Positions 13,072 to 26,010 of a stretch of 64,000 nucleotides of DNA are shown in pieces. How positions within the stretch are numbered: position 1 is the first letter of the stretch; every line of letters starts with the position of its first letter. The notes beneath the pieces are model-generated. The model made no database searches and had not been told where the DNA came from. It saw only the letters and a program-made list of their open reading frames with translations. The position numbers and the translations under genes are program-made. This DNA comes from Actinostola sp. cb2023. Its lineage: Eukaryota > Cnidaria > Anthozoa > Actiniaria > Actinostolidae. The stretch is from the NCBI GenBank assembly GCA_033675265.1, contig JAUJYZ010001247.1, forward strand, positions 1-64,000. The letters run 5' to 3'.

Positions 13072-13379
13072 TAGCCGTGAGGCCTTGGGTACTAATTTAA
13101 AATGTGAGACCGCTGACGAGGCTCATTGCCCAATGAAATGAACCCAGATAGCCCGATGAAGTGAAGACATAGCCCAATAAAGCGAGAGCATAGGTCAGCC
13201 AGATGAAATGAAGACATAGCCCGATGAAGTGAAGACTATAGCCCGATGAAGTGAAAACATAGCCCAATAAAGCGAGGGCATACCCGATGAAATGAAGACA
13301 TAGCCCGATGAAGTGAAGATACGGCCCGATGAAATGAACTGCGATGTAATCATGTTTTTGACACGATCCACCCTTCATA
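13072..13379 (-). repeat. Right TIR of element A
   Basis: This is the reverse complement of 3852-4165, including the tandem CCCGATGAAGTGAAGACATAG units. It ends in the terminal CCACCCTTCATA and is followed by the CATAGC duplication at 13380-13385. Confidence 0.9.
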
Positions 13380-13385
13380 CATAGC

Positions 13386-13512
13386 CATGTTTGAAACAAC
13401 TGAACTGGAACTTCGACTTTTGAGGTGCGCAATCTAGATCTACTGTTTAGATACTTGTAGACTTAAGGATTGCGTGACAGCCGGTTGCATCATAACACAG
13501 GAAACCCATCAC
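13386..13512 (+). repeat. Continuation of the left TIR of element C
   Basis: CATGTTTGAAACAACTGAAC onward matches the reverse complement of 26538-26660 down to AGGAAACCCATCACT, where the match ends. It completes the 1.16-kb TIR interrupted by element A. Confidence 0.9.
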
Positions 13513-13715
13513 TATGTTATTCAGTATGTTGTATCAAACGAATGACAAAGTTGTACGTAATCTCACTAAAACAATTTTAAAATACAATACAATGATTGGA
13601 AATGAAACAAAAAGGGGACAATATAATATTGAAGAATCTAAAAGAATAACGAATGTCATAGAAATATGGAAAGTCATCATCCCTGGACGGCTTAGCGGAT
13701 GACGATTAAACCGGT
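13513..13715. other. Short spacer after the element C TIR
   Basis: No supported gene. The stop codon of the minus-strand transposase-like gene lies at its right edge, so this is probably 3-prime untranslated sequence. Confidence 0.4.
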
Positions 13716-16700
13716 TATTGTTTGCAAGAGCAGCTGGAAACGACATCTTCTAACATCTGTATAAAAGGCGCTTTCCTTTTTGGTGGCTTTGTAGGGACAT
13801 CGAGGCTCAGTTCTTCGCATAAAATACGTAGCATGTCTACTTTTAACTTTTTTAAAGAGTTGTCTTTGACCATCTCACATACATTATACTGGTCAACGAT
13901 GATGGGATGCTGTAGATTAAGAGATGTCATTATCTTCTTTCTGGCCTCTTCAAAGTTATCCTCTTCTACAGCAGCGCAGACATCTTCTTCTGTGATAGTG
14001 GCCTTCTGATGTCGACCTTTCGCAGCCAAGCGTGAGAAGAAGGACGCAACTTGTTCTACTGAAAGGAACTCCGTGACAGTAAACAGTCTCTGTCCTTTGT
14101 CTCCACGTGCACGCCTCATATCCCTAGATACCACCTCGGCACTGATCTTTCGTCCTGTCTGTTGGCCAATGTTGAACTTCGTAGTAAGATACGACTTTGT
14201 TGTTTTTCATTGAACCTGTTGAAAGTTGTATGCATAGAATATTAGAATGTAGTGGTAGTGTGTGTGAGAGTACAGTGTCTCCCAATTAGTGCGCAAGCGC
14301 TGAAATACATTGGACATTCAAATAAACAGTTATTTTTTATTTATTTTACCTGTACATCTTTCTTGTTTCCTTGAGTGCCCAACCTTCCTGGAGACTAGGT
14401 TGAGACTCGTCATTTTGTGTGGTCGAAGGAACCCTGATTGAAGGAATGACACCGACATCTTCTTGAAGGAGAGACGCATACCTCTCTTTAGCGAGGTCCA
14501 GCATTGTTTGCCTTTCAAGAGTGTTAGAGCAAGATTCTAAAGAAAGGTGTCTTTCCAATGCCGCTGATCTCTGAAATACGCGAACACAGCCTTCTTGGGG
14601 ACAGGAGTAGACAGATGGTAGGTCAGTTTCTTGAACTGGCTCCTCTCCCATTTCTTCTTGACTTGAGGCTGGCTTGAAAGTTTGCTTTTGACGACTTCTA
14701 GATGTCACAGACTTAAAACTGCCAAGCGAAAAGTTATCAGAGAGCCAATTGAAGCCAATATCTGTAATTTTGAACAAATGAGTATTTTATTGCATAATTT
14801 TATTTACGTTTATTTCCAATCTCTATTTGGACTGCCAATTAATCTTGGACCTACCGTTGGTCTTTCCACTGAGCTTTATGTCCTTTCCTATGCCAATACC
14901 ATATGCTCTCCATGCAACAATGTGTCCGTGCCTATATTCGAATTATTTAACTTGCTTATGCCTGGGATTTTTCCCAGCTGGTCAACGGAAGAACCAGCCA
15001 TTCTTGACACCACAGTAACTCTAACACCCTCGATTCCTCCTTGGGATAGAAGGGCATCTTTCATTTCGGTGGCGTTTGTGACGTCATGGCCCTCATTTAC
15101 AAACATACGAATGTGGCACTTGCATGTAGCGGCAAGTCGGTCTGCTGACCCCTTACCACCTTGAGGGTCGCTGAAGTCAATCCTTGAAATCTTTATCGCA
15201 GTTGTTCTTTCGATGCGAGGGCATGCTAGAATAGTGCTGGCAGAATGGTAGCACCCTGCATTATCTTGACGGAAGGATGCTTTGCGTATTTCAGGATTTT
15301 CAGTCTCCAAGGTTTTCAGTACATGTTGCATGATTAGTATGATGGCAGAGCTGTCTTGGCTGCAAGAATCAATGATGTGGATAAAACCTTGGGACTGCAG
15401 TTCGCCATTAAATCGCCTGAATACGACGGAGATGTGCCAGGAGATCCCCCTTTTCCCAAACCAGTCTGATTGTGATTCTCTGTACTGGCGTGGTAAGAAC
15501 TTCATGGCCCAATCATTTACGATATATATAGTGTTATCGTCTAAATTATCTACTAAGTCAAGTATTGCTTGATCTTGACGGACGCTTCTCAATTGATGGC
15601 TTTTCCATGCATATATAGCGCGTTGCGCAGACTGGCATAGGTAAAAGCTTTCATCTCTGTCTTCGTCTGAAGCAAATTCAATAGCTTGAATAGCTTCTTC
15701 TATGCTCTTCAATGTGCCATCAAGGTTTTGGCAATGGTCACATCTCTCGTTGTGATGATGGTTGCACTTGTGGTTGTAGTCTTTGTCGGTTTTGTCACTG
15801 AGTGCATACATATAGCAATGATCTGCAATATGGGCGGTGTCGCTTGCGTGTACCTTAAAAAGAACCATCAAAATCAATACCGTAAATATAATGACCATCA
15901 TGATAGTTTTCGCGCATTGGTTTATAGTGAATCGTTGCACTACTGGTAGCTGTTTTCCTTATCATTTTAGTAGCGCTTATTGGAGAGCCGCGATTATCAC
16001 AAAATTATACTTCTTCTAGACTTATTTATTCGACTGACCCATGCAGCGCTAAATAAATACTTTACGCGGTATTAATGATATGGTTCTGAACTAACAATAC
16101 TTTGCATTAATTCGCTACCTTGTAGTCTCCTTTCATTTAAAGTTTGCCGACTTTCAATGAATCTTGCATTTCTGTCGCCCACGTCTCAGATGCACTACAT
16201 TCGTGTAGTATTCAAGGCATAGTAATATTGCTGAAAGATTTGAAATTACTTTCAACACAATACTGTGAATACTGAGTCACAATCCTTTGAGGAATCATGG
16301 TGCGGATAATGTTTGGTACGGTGATTGTCTTGCCTGAAGACATTTTCAGTTGCTTTTCTCCGAAAGGCAAGTCCTGTACCAAATGAGGGCTAGTAATGAA
16401 GCTGAGGAAATGCTCTAGCTGTTGTTGGCTTATACGCAGGCGAGGTGATGTTTTGACGGGAACTGGGGCACTTCTTCCATATTGGAGACGATGAAGATTA
16501 GCCGTGGTAAATCGGTACTGTGTTAATCCAGGTATGTATTCTGAGATGACTTTGAAACTGGCTACATCAGACATGGTGGATAAAACCAGGAGCCCATTAC
16601 TAGGAGCCTCCATCTTCAGTATTGCCTCTATGAGACGGCGTAGTCGTTTTTCAGGATATTTTTAGAACAGCTTTTCCCGCGAAGAATCTTTCAGCCAATC

Positions 16701-16744
16701 AAAACTCACCATTTTTGCATAATTAATCCTCATTCATAAACAAA

Positions 16745-18068
16745 ATGGCGGACCAACGCGAGACGTGGGAATCTTCTTATTCTGCGAGTTCAAGCACAAA
16801 TTCAGAATCAAGTGACAATAGTTTTGAATCTTTCGAAGCCGAAACTTCAACAGAAAGCAGCGAGGAAGGCACGGAAGGAAAATGTTCAAAAGCTAAGAGA
16901 CAATCGACTGGCAAAAAAGCCACACCAAAGAAACCTCGAAGCAATACTAGAAACACAAACAAAAAGAAAGAAGCTGGCGTCTTGAATGATGAAGAAGTCA
17001 ACAGATTAGCCGAATTCATGGTTACACAAGATGAAATCGAAAAGATCGAGCAGGAAGTACGTGAAAAGTTGTTGGTTTCTCAAAGAGTCCAATTTAGACA
17101 TGGACGCGAAGTGTTTGTGCAGCATTTGTTCGATGATTCACAAAGGCAGAACTTTCAGCTTATCATTATAGGGTTTTGTCGAAAATTTTCGTTCTTAATC
17201 AAGAAATGTATGAAAGACAGCCCGAAAGGATTTCGAAAGGCTGCACTTTCGGTAGCTTGGATGAAAACGCTGGGAAATTTCCAATCAGATCGAACATCTC
17301 AAGAAAGAACAATTCTTGATAGATGTTTACAGGGACTCGATGTGAGCACAGAGGACGCCTATGCAGTTATAAGCTGCATTCACGAACTTGTTTATGTTGT
17401 AATACATGATCGCATTAGAAGCGATAAAGAGGGAGCATCTCCCACAGCAAGTAATACAGCCATAGCTGAAGAGACTGAGGATACACTTAATCGATACTGT
17501 GGGGCTGCTCTATGCCGCATGATCAAGCTGAGAAAAGAGACAATTATCGGAGCAAAAGGCAGAGGAGAAATTACTGAGGAACGGAAAAAAAGTTTTCAAG
17601 CAAGAGCTGGAGATCTTGCAAATGCTAGTTATGCAGGATAAGTCGAATATTTCAACTAGTTTAATTAACCTGGACGAGGGCAATTTAACTTTCCCTGTAC
17701 CCACGCTATTGCAGTTCTTGCAAAGTGTAGACATGGAAGTCAGAGAATTTGCAAACGATAGAAATCTTCGAAAGTATCACAAAAATTTCCCTGGGGTTTG
17801 TCAAGACGTTGTATCAAAAAACCCTGATCTTGAAGAAGAATTCAAGTTGGCAATTGGAGCCATTGTTGATCCTGAGACTGATGTTAATTACAAATTAATT
17901 TCTGGAATTTTCTCAAGCTTGGTCTCGAAGCTGGTAAACACCAGAATAAATGAATATTTAAATGCTAAAGGAGAGAGAGACTTAAAGGTGCAGGGGAAGG
18001 TGGTTGACGCCGATGAAATGCTACGACCAAAACTCAAATCATATGCACTTCAGACTAAAAGGAAGTAA
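16745..18068 (+). pseudogene. Partner gene of element B, unknown function
   Basis: The start is ATG 16745, just inside the left TIR. The first ~80 residues are Ser/Glu-rich, then a basic run (KKATPKKPRSNTRNTNKKK), then a largely helical domain (DEIEKIEQEVREKLLVSQRV). The frame stops at 17641. The continuation is in another frame from about 17616 (DEGNLTFPVPTLLQFLQSVD) to 18068, so one indel, or an unseen short intron, lies between; together about 440 residues. I do not know its function. The disordered acidic then basic N-terminus suggests a nucleic-acid or chromatin contact. Sharing the element with a P-like transposase suggests an accessory transposition factor; this is inference. Confidence 0.55.
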
Positions 18069-18189
18069 TGGACCGTGTAGACTTATAAGTTAAGTATTTT
18101 AAGACAACTTTATTATTTACATTTATGTGCAGCTGTTGCATATTGTTGCATACTGCCAAAACTATTGTAAGAATTGTTAATGTTGATAT

Positions 18190-18265
18190 ATTTGAATATT
18201 TTTTTCTTGTGTTAATATGGTGAGATATTTGTATTCTAGTGTAAATGGTTCGTAAATCATATTGT
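18190..18265 (+). repeat. Segment duplicated in inverse orientation at 21431-21505
   Basis: AATATTTTTTTCTTGTGTTA through GGTTCGTAAATCATATTGT is repeated as reverse complement at 21431-21505, with an extra CATG-containing insertion there. It lies in the 3-prime region of the partner gene, so the second copy is a captured inverted duplicate inside the transposase intron. Confidence 0.85.
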
Positions 18266-20040
18266 AGTTCCTATATGAATTGAGAACTTAAATCATAGCC
18301 TCACCAAAACTTACAGTCTAAAACACTCCAATCATATTTAAATATCATCCGCTGATTAGAACTATAAATGTATTTTTCTTAATAAATCATAGTAGGTTCT
18401 TCATCAATTAGATTACACAGAATACACTACCCATGTTAGTGTACCAATATTTACAGTACAATTTTCAGCACATTGCATACTGATGTATTCATTTATCAAA
18501 ACTCTAGGTGATCTAGTCATAATTATTTTTGCACCACAATTACCAGACATGTGTCTGTGACTTTCAATTAGTGCACATAGACCATTTCTTTTTATAAGCA
18601 AACCAACAGATTTGCCACATGCTATTATCACTCCATAGCTATCAGCAGCCATTGACTGTTGTACACCTTCAATATGTGTTACTAGGTCAGAAAAGCTGTT
18701 AAGATTATTAAAACCAAATAACTGATCACAAGATTGTACTTGACATTCTGTACCTGCTGAATGAACTACATCGTCAACATCTAAGAGAACATTACTATCA
18801 CCATATAGTGTATCATATAAGGCATTGCCTTCACAAATAGTATTTACCATGGAACCTACCCATGGCTGGGGCAAGGTTTTCCATAATAATGAAATATCTA
18901 ATCTATGACTAAAAACATATGAACCAAATTTGACGGCAATTATTGTGCAGGCATTACTGCCCTGGCGTCCCCCAATTTCAGACTGACAAACTTCAACAGG
19001 GAAGTTAAATGCCATGACATCTCGTTGAGATTGCTGCACTGGTATTTCAAGATGGTTTGCGGTTGATTCCTCGTGACCATCAACATTCACAGAAATATCT
19101 CTGTATCCTTTCTCTGAGCATTTGTTAGAAGTCAGCGACATCTTTTTCCTGTTGATCAGTCTACCCAAAGCAGGCCCATAGCTGATTGAAGAAAGGTTGC
19201 CACCACTTGTATGTTTAAGAACGCTGAATATCGACTCTAATGCACTACCATTTATCCTTAGGGGACTTATGAAGTATCTTCCATCACAAGATACATTAGT
19301 GAAAAACCATTCACAAAATAGCAAAAACCCATGAACAACAAAGCGCATGAGATCCCAGGTCTAAAAAAAGAAAGGGAAAACACTTCTCATAATTATCTGG
19401 ATATTCTAATATGACTGTTATTTAAAACAATATTATACAACAGCAGCTTTGTCAAATTCAAGGGAAATTATTTTCAGTACCAGTCCTATTTTGAATATAA
19501 ACTTGTATTATAAATAATTTCCCTAAAATGTATGACAATCCACAGTATTCTTAAAAATGTTTTGTAGTGCTGCAAGCTTACAATAAGACTGCTCCTGTGA
19601 TTCATTGCTGACAGTGTTGCACCCTTAGCTCAATGTTACACAGACTATGCCAATATACTAACCTGCCATGCAAGAAAAAACTGTTGTCTTGATTTCTTAG
19701 TGTTGTTGGGATATACTACAATAAATATGATATCATAATTAGGGACTGCATGGTTGTTTTAATGTTTTTCTTTAGAATAGTTTTACATGTTTTGTACCTT
19801 TCTCTTCATGAGACAGACACCATCTCTCAAAAAATTCCATCCCTTTCTTGATGTTGAGCAACACAGGACTGTTCAAGCTGTTCACTCTTGAGCGATTCAA
19901 AATACCCTATGTAAAAATGTTTTAAGTTGCCAAAAGTTATATCACAAATATTAGACATTAGTAAACCCTAATTCCATTGTATTCTTTTGTATTTGTTTGT
20001 CTATTAGACATTGACTATTAGTTTTTATTTAACGGGTTAG

Positions 20041-20183
20041 AGTGATTTTATTTAACCCATGAAATAGATATTAGTCTAATACACCTTAGTAGACACTAAT
20101 TTCGTTGTTTTCTTTTGTTTGGTATTGACTATTAGACATTGACTATTAGAATTTGTTTCACGGGTTAAATAAAATCACTCTAG
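20041..20183. repeat. Palindromic repeat (foldback) in element B
   Basis: AGTGATTTTATTTAACCC and the inverse GGGTTAAATAAAATCACTCT lie about 90 bp apart. Related palindromes occur at about 51300-51390 and 55955-56020. It looks like a small recurrent MITE family. Confidence 0.65.
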
Positions 20184-20191
20184 TAACTAGC

Positions 20192-20356
20192 TAGTAATAA
20201 ATAGCACTACAAGCTTTGTTTTCCATTCTTTAATTAGTGCTATTTTGCACTATTTAATCAGTACTTTTTCATTATTTTATTGTTAACGTTTGTGCTCTAA
20301 CATTGGAACATTCTAAATGTTCTTGCGATATCTTTATTGTTTCTGTATGTCTTCGA
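20192..20356 (+). repeat. 165-bp direct repeat, copy 1
   Basis: TAGTAATAAATAGCACTACA through TGTATGTCTTCGA is repeated at 21264-21428 with no difference that I can see. Both copies lie in introns of the element B transposase, 1072 bp apart. Such identity suggests a recent duplication or gene conversion. Confidence 0.9.
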
Positions 20357-21263
20357 TCAAAAGCCTTACAATTAACGAACATAAACTTGAGCTTTTACAA
20401 TCTTATCCTATTCTCCTTCGCACTTCACGAGGTTCCGTGATTTTACTCTCACGTGCTAAGATAGGAATACTCGTATCCATAGTTACGGTACCACAGGTAA
20501 CCCAAAACTACAAAATGTAACTTAATTATAAAATGTAAAATGTCTACTAAACACTAAAATTTGATCAAAAAAGTACAAAATATGCTAATAACCTTCTCAA
20601 AAATGAGGTTGCAGGCTTCCAAATATTGTGCTGTCATTTCATGTGATGCACTTGAGCTTGAGTTGTCTTTTACAGCAGCTATCATAAAACGTTGCTGGAA
20701 GAAGAACATCAATGCAATAGACCATATTCGTGTTCTCAGCAACTATAGCTTGCAATAGAAGCTCATGCTGGGAATCTTTTCTAATGCAAATATATTTATG
20801 CAGGATTTATGATATTCCCCTGCATTAGCCTCTATTATTGCAAGTTAGTTCCAGTCCAATACCGAGAAATTGAATATGGTCTATTGGTGGATAAAGATGA
20901 GTGTTACTAATGTTATGTAAAGGTCAAGCATGATGTAAATACTAGAGGTAAACAAAATAAGGTAACCAGCAATTTGTTAGCCTTTTATTTCACCTGCATG
21001 ATCTTTGCTGGTCTCACATTCAGACGAGTCCAGCTGTCTCTATACACAAAGGCATAACGTAATCCAGGTACTTTACGGCTTAGTCCCATTTCTGCTCTGC
21101 TCATGTCCTCCTTGAAAACTTGCTCAATGCTGTGCCAACCAAACTGAACACTCCCTAATTCGAACTTCTTTGAACCCTTTTGTCTTGAGCTGTAGAGGGG
21201 CAGCGACCATATTTTTCAGCTATTTTTGCAAAGTGAAAAAAAGAAACAATTAACTAATTAACA

Positions 21264-21428
21264 TAGTAATAAATAGCACTACAAGCTTTGTTTTCCATTC
21301 TTTAATTAGTGCTATTTTGCACTATTTAATCAGTACTTTTTCATTATTTTATTGTTAACGTTTGTGCTCTAACATTGGAACATTCTAAATGTTCTTGCGA
21401 TATCTTTATTGTTTCTGTATGTCTTCGA
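21264..21428 (+). repeat. 165-bp direct repeat, copy 2
   Basis: This is the second copy of the repeat at 20192-20356. It abuts the inverted duplicate at 21431-21505, so a compound duplication is joined at this point. Confidence 0.9.
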
Positions 21429-24400
21429 ACAATATGATTTACGAACCATGATTTACACTAGAATACAAATATCTCACCATATTAACACAAGAAAAAAATA
21501 TTAACAATTAACTTAAAACAACACAAATAAACAAACAAACCCAAAATAAATAAACAACATCCCTTTTTGTTCTAGATGATCAGTAACTGAAATAATAGTT
21601 TTGCCCTAAGAAAGGACAAATTTAGACACCTTTACAAGAGAAAAAAACACAATATAAGGACATTGTCATTACCTTCCCTTCAACAATTATTCTAACCTGG
21701 TGACTTGGACATATCATAACAAATATTGGGTTTCCATGACGATCTTCAGGATTTATAAAAGAGGCGTTGACTTTATACCGAGACTGAAGATCTGATGCTG
21801 TAGTGTTTGTTTCAAGGGCTGCTTTTGGGTATCCACAAAGCATCTTTAGCAAGGTGAGATTTGAGGAAGCCCCATCACATAGCACAATGGATACTCTAAA
21901 GCCATAGCTACTTAAGGCCTTCAGAGTTATCACAAACAGCTCCTGTAAAGTGTTGGAATCAATTGAATTATCCACTGGGAAGTATGGCCCAATCAAATCA
22001 TAACTTGAGGTGAGGTCCCTCCAAAGAAACTGCAGGATGTACTTAGCCTTCTTTGCACTTGAAACATTTGCTGCTGCACTGTAGACATCATGTAAGCTCT
22101 GGACCTCATCTTCTGACAGAGTAAAGCCACTTATACCACCACCCTTCAAGTTCCATGCTACTTTCATCTGAACCTGTATCGCCAATAAAATATACAGTAA
22201 CTATAAATGTACCTATCAACTTTAAAAATCCATCTACTATTTTAAAAGGCCTTAATGCACCTTGTGTCTTGTGTCTATCCCTGCAAGATTGTACACAATG
22301 TTGCAGAAATAAGACTTGATCCTAGACCTGCAACTGTTTTACACAGTCTGCAGTTGTTACAGGGAAGGACATACCAACTGAACATACTGAAACTCTGTAT
22401 AATTGTGTGGTGCAATGTTGCAAAAAATGTTAATTGTGGGGAAAAGTTGAATCCTGTGTCAGGTCTTTAGATTGTGTGATATCTTCTTACCTTCACCTCG
22501 TCCCACATCATGACTCCCATTCCTAGTGGGCGTGGAAACCCCTCAATTTCCCTTTGGTCTTGATAGGCTGTAAAATTTTCACTCTGAGCAATAAGGTATG
22601 TTTCATCGACTCCTGGGTTTTCAGATCCTTCTTTCAGCACTTTTTTCAAAACCTTGGCACAAGGAAGCTGAAGTATACGTAGCTTTTGCAAATCCTCATA
22701 AGCAGAAGGACAGCGATTAAATACTGAAAGAGCTAAATAATTCAGTGCAAGAGGAAAATTAAATCAAAATGACTGAAGTTATATTTAATAAAGGTAAGAA
22801 ACAAATGTGAAAACGAAATGACGTACCTATTCTTATGGTTGCCAGAGACCATCTATTGCCCTTTTTTGACGTCACTAACAGAAAAATAAAACATTGTTGG
22901 TCTTTTGATAGTCACAATTACTACTATATGCAGAGGCCCTTACCCCCTACATATAGGCTTAACCTTCTATGAGTTACGATTAATAAGAACATATTATTTC
23001 AAGAAAAAGAAAATAAATTGCCTCTATCAGATTGAGCGCAATTAAAGACAACAAAACATTATTTAATCTTACCATTTTTGCGTTGATCTTTGAAAAAACT
23101 TTCACGATCCTTTTTCCACACTTCCATCAGTGTCGCCAGCCTTCAATCCCTTTTCGTTTTCGGTTTTGTTGCCTTCTTTTCTGATGTTTTCCAGCTCAGT
23201 TTTCCCCTCGTTTGATACCTCTATTGTGTCGATCAGTTTGCACAGTTCTTCAGACTGGTTTTCTGGGAGTTCTATCTTAGTGCGCTTGTAAAGCTTATTT
23301 ACTTGCTTTTTCAAACGTGAACGTTGTTGTCGGACGTTTTTGGTGCGCGTAGTTTTGCTTGTAGGCGAGAGAAACTTCCATGGGTAATTACTGTTAGGAC
23401 GCTGGCGTTCAAACCGTTTCCCGCCTAGACATTCCCTTTTCTTTGATCTGTGTTTGATGTAAGTTCGAGACTCACAACACTCGGTGCACAGTCGATTCCA
23501 TCTGGGATCTGAAGACGAGGTCCATTTCTTTTGCTGCTTTCTTGATGGTACATGCCATACTTTACATTTCGATGAATGGACAGTGTTAACTGAGGAAACT
23601 TTTCTCAGGCTTTTTGGGAAATACCCTACCTCGGACTCGACTTCATCACCTTGTTTTAAAATACCAGGACAAAGTACATGGTGAGGGGAGAGCTCAGTTG
23701 AAGCGATAACAACTAGTTTCGTAGGATCTAATTTGTCAAGCTTGCCAGAAGATACTTCGATGTAGTCGTAAATTTGACATTGTATCTTCCAACTACCATC
23801 AGTGTATACTACAAGCCTTACTGGTTGAAATGGGCCTGTTTTATAGTGGTGGCTGTAAACTTTTGAAGCGTGGATTATTAGCACTTGCAGTGGGACGTGA
23901 CGCTCGTTTGGACTTCCTTCATCGTCTAAAAACGGCGAGTTATTTGTAGTAATATTTACAATTTCGCACTTAAAACCAGCAGATTCTAGAACTACTTTGC
24001 CGTGTTCCAGATTTTCTTTGTCTGATAATTGTGAAGCTTGTTTCTTGGCTATGGATTGTCTTAGTTTTTCTCGAACGTCAGTTGAACGAAGTTGAGCGCT
24101 AGACTGTTCTTGTGACTCGGGTATCAATCTCCTTTCTCTCCTTTTTATACTTTGTGGACCTTCATCTTCTCCTAAAGAGCGCTTCATATTTGGAAAACCA
24201 TGCGTAAAGAAGCTACTTATTATTTAAGATACTTTTGAGCGACATTTTCATCTCTGTAGGACTACAGAACCAAACAAATAGACCGCCGAAAATTCCCATT
24301 AATATAATATTCATGAATTCCAACGCTACGCGAAATTGCTTGACCTTTACCAACAAAGAACTGTGGGTAAAAGGCTTAAAGGAAAATCCAAACTGGCATT

Positions 24401-25225
24401 TGAAATAAGGATATAACAAGAGGAACGTTTATTAAGAAATGAACGACGCCATTTTGATATAGGAAACCGGCATAATTTTTCGCGGGAAAGCCGTTCTAAA
24501 AATAACCTGAAAAACGACTACGCCGTCTCACCAAAGCATTACAGATGGAGGCTCCTAGTAATGGGCTCCTGATAAAACTTGTCTGCGGGTGTCCCAGCTA
24601 TCAGCAATTTTATATGCTTCAGCCAAAGCTTCTAAATATATCTTCTCTGACGGGAGGTGACTAAGTCCAAAGGTTTTGCTCATTGTGTGTGACGTTTGAA
24701 GAGCTCTCCAGAGATGAGGAGCATTCACCGCTGAAATTGCGTTGAGAACTGATGAAACAATTTCACATGTTTTATGAACATATCGTTCCTGCGTTCTTTC
24801 AGAGACCTCATTCCAATCAAGCATTGGTTTTAATAAAGGCTCGATATGGCATACTTCCAAATATTTGTTTAATGCGGGTAATGCAGATGTATCAGACGCA
24901 TCACCAGAAGACGCAGTGCTCGCTGTGTCTGGGGAGAAAACACTCAGTGTCTCCTCGGCTATTTGGAGTTTACTCATTCCTTCTATAAGCTCATCATTTG
25001 TGCTTGTACTGGTATCTTCTTCCTAATCAGACAATCAAACAATAATTTATTTTACAAACAGGGTATGTAAATAAGGCATATAGAACATATAAGCTTAGTA
25101 CCTGCTCTGTTTCGGACGGCTGAACGTCAGCAATATCCGATTCTGATTCGTCATCGAAAGAAGGTTCAACATCTGGTATCTGTTCAGTTAGGTACGTTTT
25201 ACATCGCTTGCAAAGTGCTGCACAT

Positions 25226-26010
25226 TAAAACACGCAAACAGAGTTACACAACGAACACATGCACACCATAAATCCGATGTCCCTCCAGACCCCTAACCTA
25301 ATACTAATGCATGTTGCAATGAATTATACTACAGACAACCCAACCTTTGCTTCTGAGGAATAAATAAACCATTATTTTTCAATAGCAGGTCTTGGGCGCG
25401 GACACAGGGAGCCCAACATAAATACCGGTTTCCTCGAATACTAGAAATGCACCCCCTCCCCTCTTAAAAAAACAAAAACAAAAACAACAAGAAACTGTCT
25501 TCATCAAGCTCTTGCCGTTCACAACAATAACAACAACAACAACAATAATGCTATTACCTAAGATTGTTTCTATTTTACAATTACTATTTATCAATTGAAC
25601 TAAAAATAAGTTCAGTTAGTATAGTGCAACACGCTTCTTATTTTGTAAATCAAAGTCATGCATTGCTAAATATATGTGTTTTTAAGCCTTTCCTGTAAGC
25701 GTAACAGCCTATATATTATCTCGCTTTGAGCAAATGCCGTGTAGCATCCAGGCACTACTATAAGCATTTTCAGTCTAATTTTTTTATCGCTCCAGTGAAT
25801 ATGAATGACAGTTCGATTGGAGTATGTCCAACCTGACACCCTATAATGGAACTTTTAAACAAACGCACAGTGCGTTTACTGTCACGTCGGGGAAATACGG
25901 TACGTATTGCGCGCGTGAGCTCTACCACAGGTAACCCATATTGTTTTTATTTACTCCAGAGAAGCAATGGTTGGGCTACCTGTGATTATACGAGACAACA
26001 TTGCAAACTG
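25226..26010. other. Intron of the element C gene
   Basis: No supported exon lies between the ~25218 and ~26015 exons. The interval holds AAC/ACA simple repeats near 25525-25550 and A-rich stretches near 25470-25490. Confidence 0.5.

Larger units (their letters stand above)
3852..13379. mobile_element. Element A: integrase-type DNA transposon (IS3EU-like) with HECT gene
   Basis: The element begins TATGAAGGGTGGATCGTGTC at 3852 and ends with the reverse complement at 13379. It is flanked by the 6-bp duplication CATAGC (3846-3851 and 13380-13385). Deleting the element and one CATAGC gives a sequence identical around the joint to the uninterrupted right TIR of element C. The TIRs are about 310 bp, mostly tandem repeats. 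The plus strand carries a HECT-domain gene and the minus strand a spliced integrase, in convergent orientation. An IS3-like DDE integrase with a 6-bp TSD fits what I remember of the eukaryotic IS3EU group; that name is inference. Confidence 0.85.
18413..24187 (-). pseudogene. P-superfamily-like transposase of element B
   Basis: Minus-strand exons: 24187 to ~23100 (basic, coiled N-terminus with CTECCESRTYIKHRSKKREC); ~22691-22490 (LPCAKVLKKVLKEGSENPGV ... MMWDEVKV); ~22185-21670 (FLWRDLTSSYDLIGPYFPVD; CDGASSNLTLLKMLCG; FVMICPSHQVR); ~21190-20995 ([20 protein letters not shown]); ~20720-20592; ~19915-19800; 19348-18413 (FISPLRINGSALESIFSVLK, GGNLSSISYGPALGRL). The RNase-H-like core with CDG-SN and the late N-ALE-FS-L motif match the P/THAP9-like lineage as I know it, but no THAP domain is visible at the N-terminus. 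The enzyme would cut and join the element ends in the nucleus. Exon borders are approximate; I cannot tell whether it is intact. The frame ends with a ~170-residue C-terminal tail of no clear family. Confidence 0.65.
16587..24571. mobile_element. Element B: P-superfamily-like transposon inserted in an exon
   Basis: The terminus is CAGGAGCCCATTACTAGGAG at 16587 with its inverse ending at 24570/24571. Flanking direct repeats are ATAAAAC (7 bp), or GATAAAAC (8 bp) if the last G is assigned to the host side. Inverted similarity extends past the shared AGACGGCGTAGTCGTTTTTC. It splits one exon of the element C gene: residues ending DSWDTRRQVLS lie right of B and continue at STMSDVASFKVISEYIPG left of B. 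It carries a plus-strand partner gene and a minus-strand spliced transposase. An 8-bp TSD fits the P superfamily. Confidence 0.8.
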
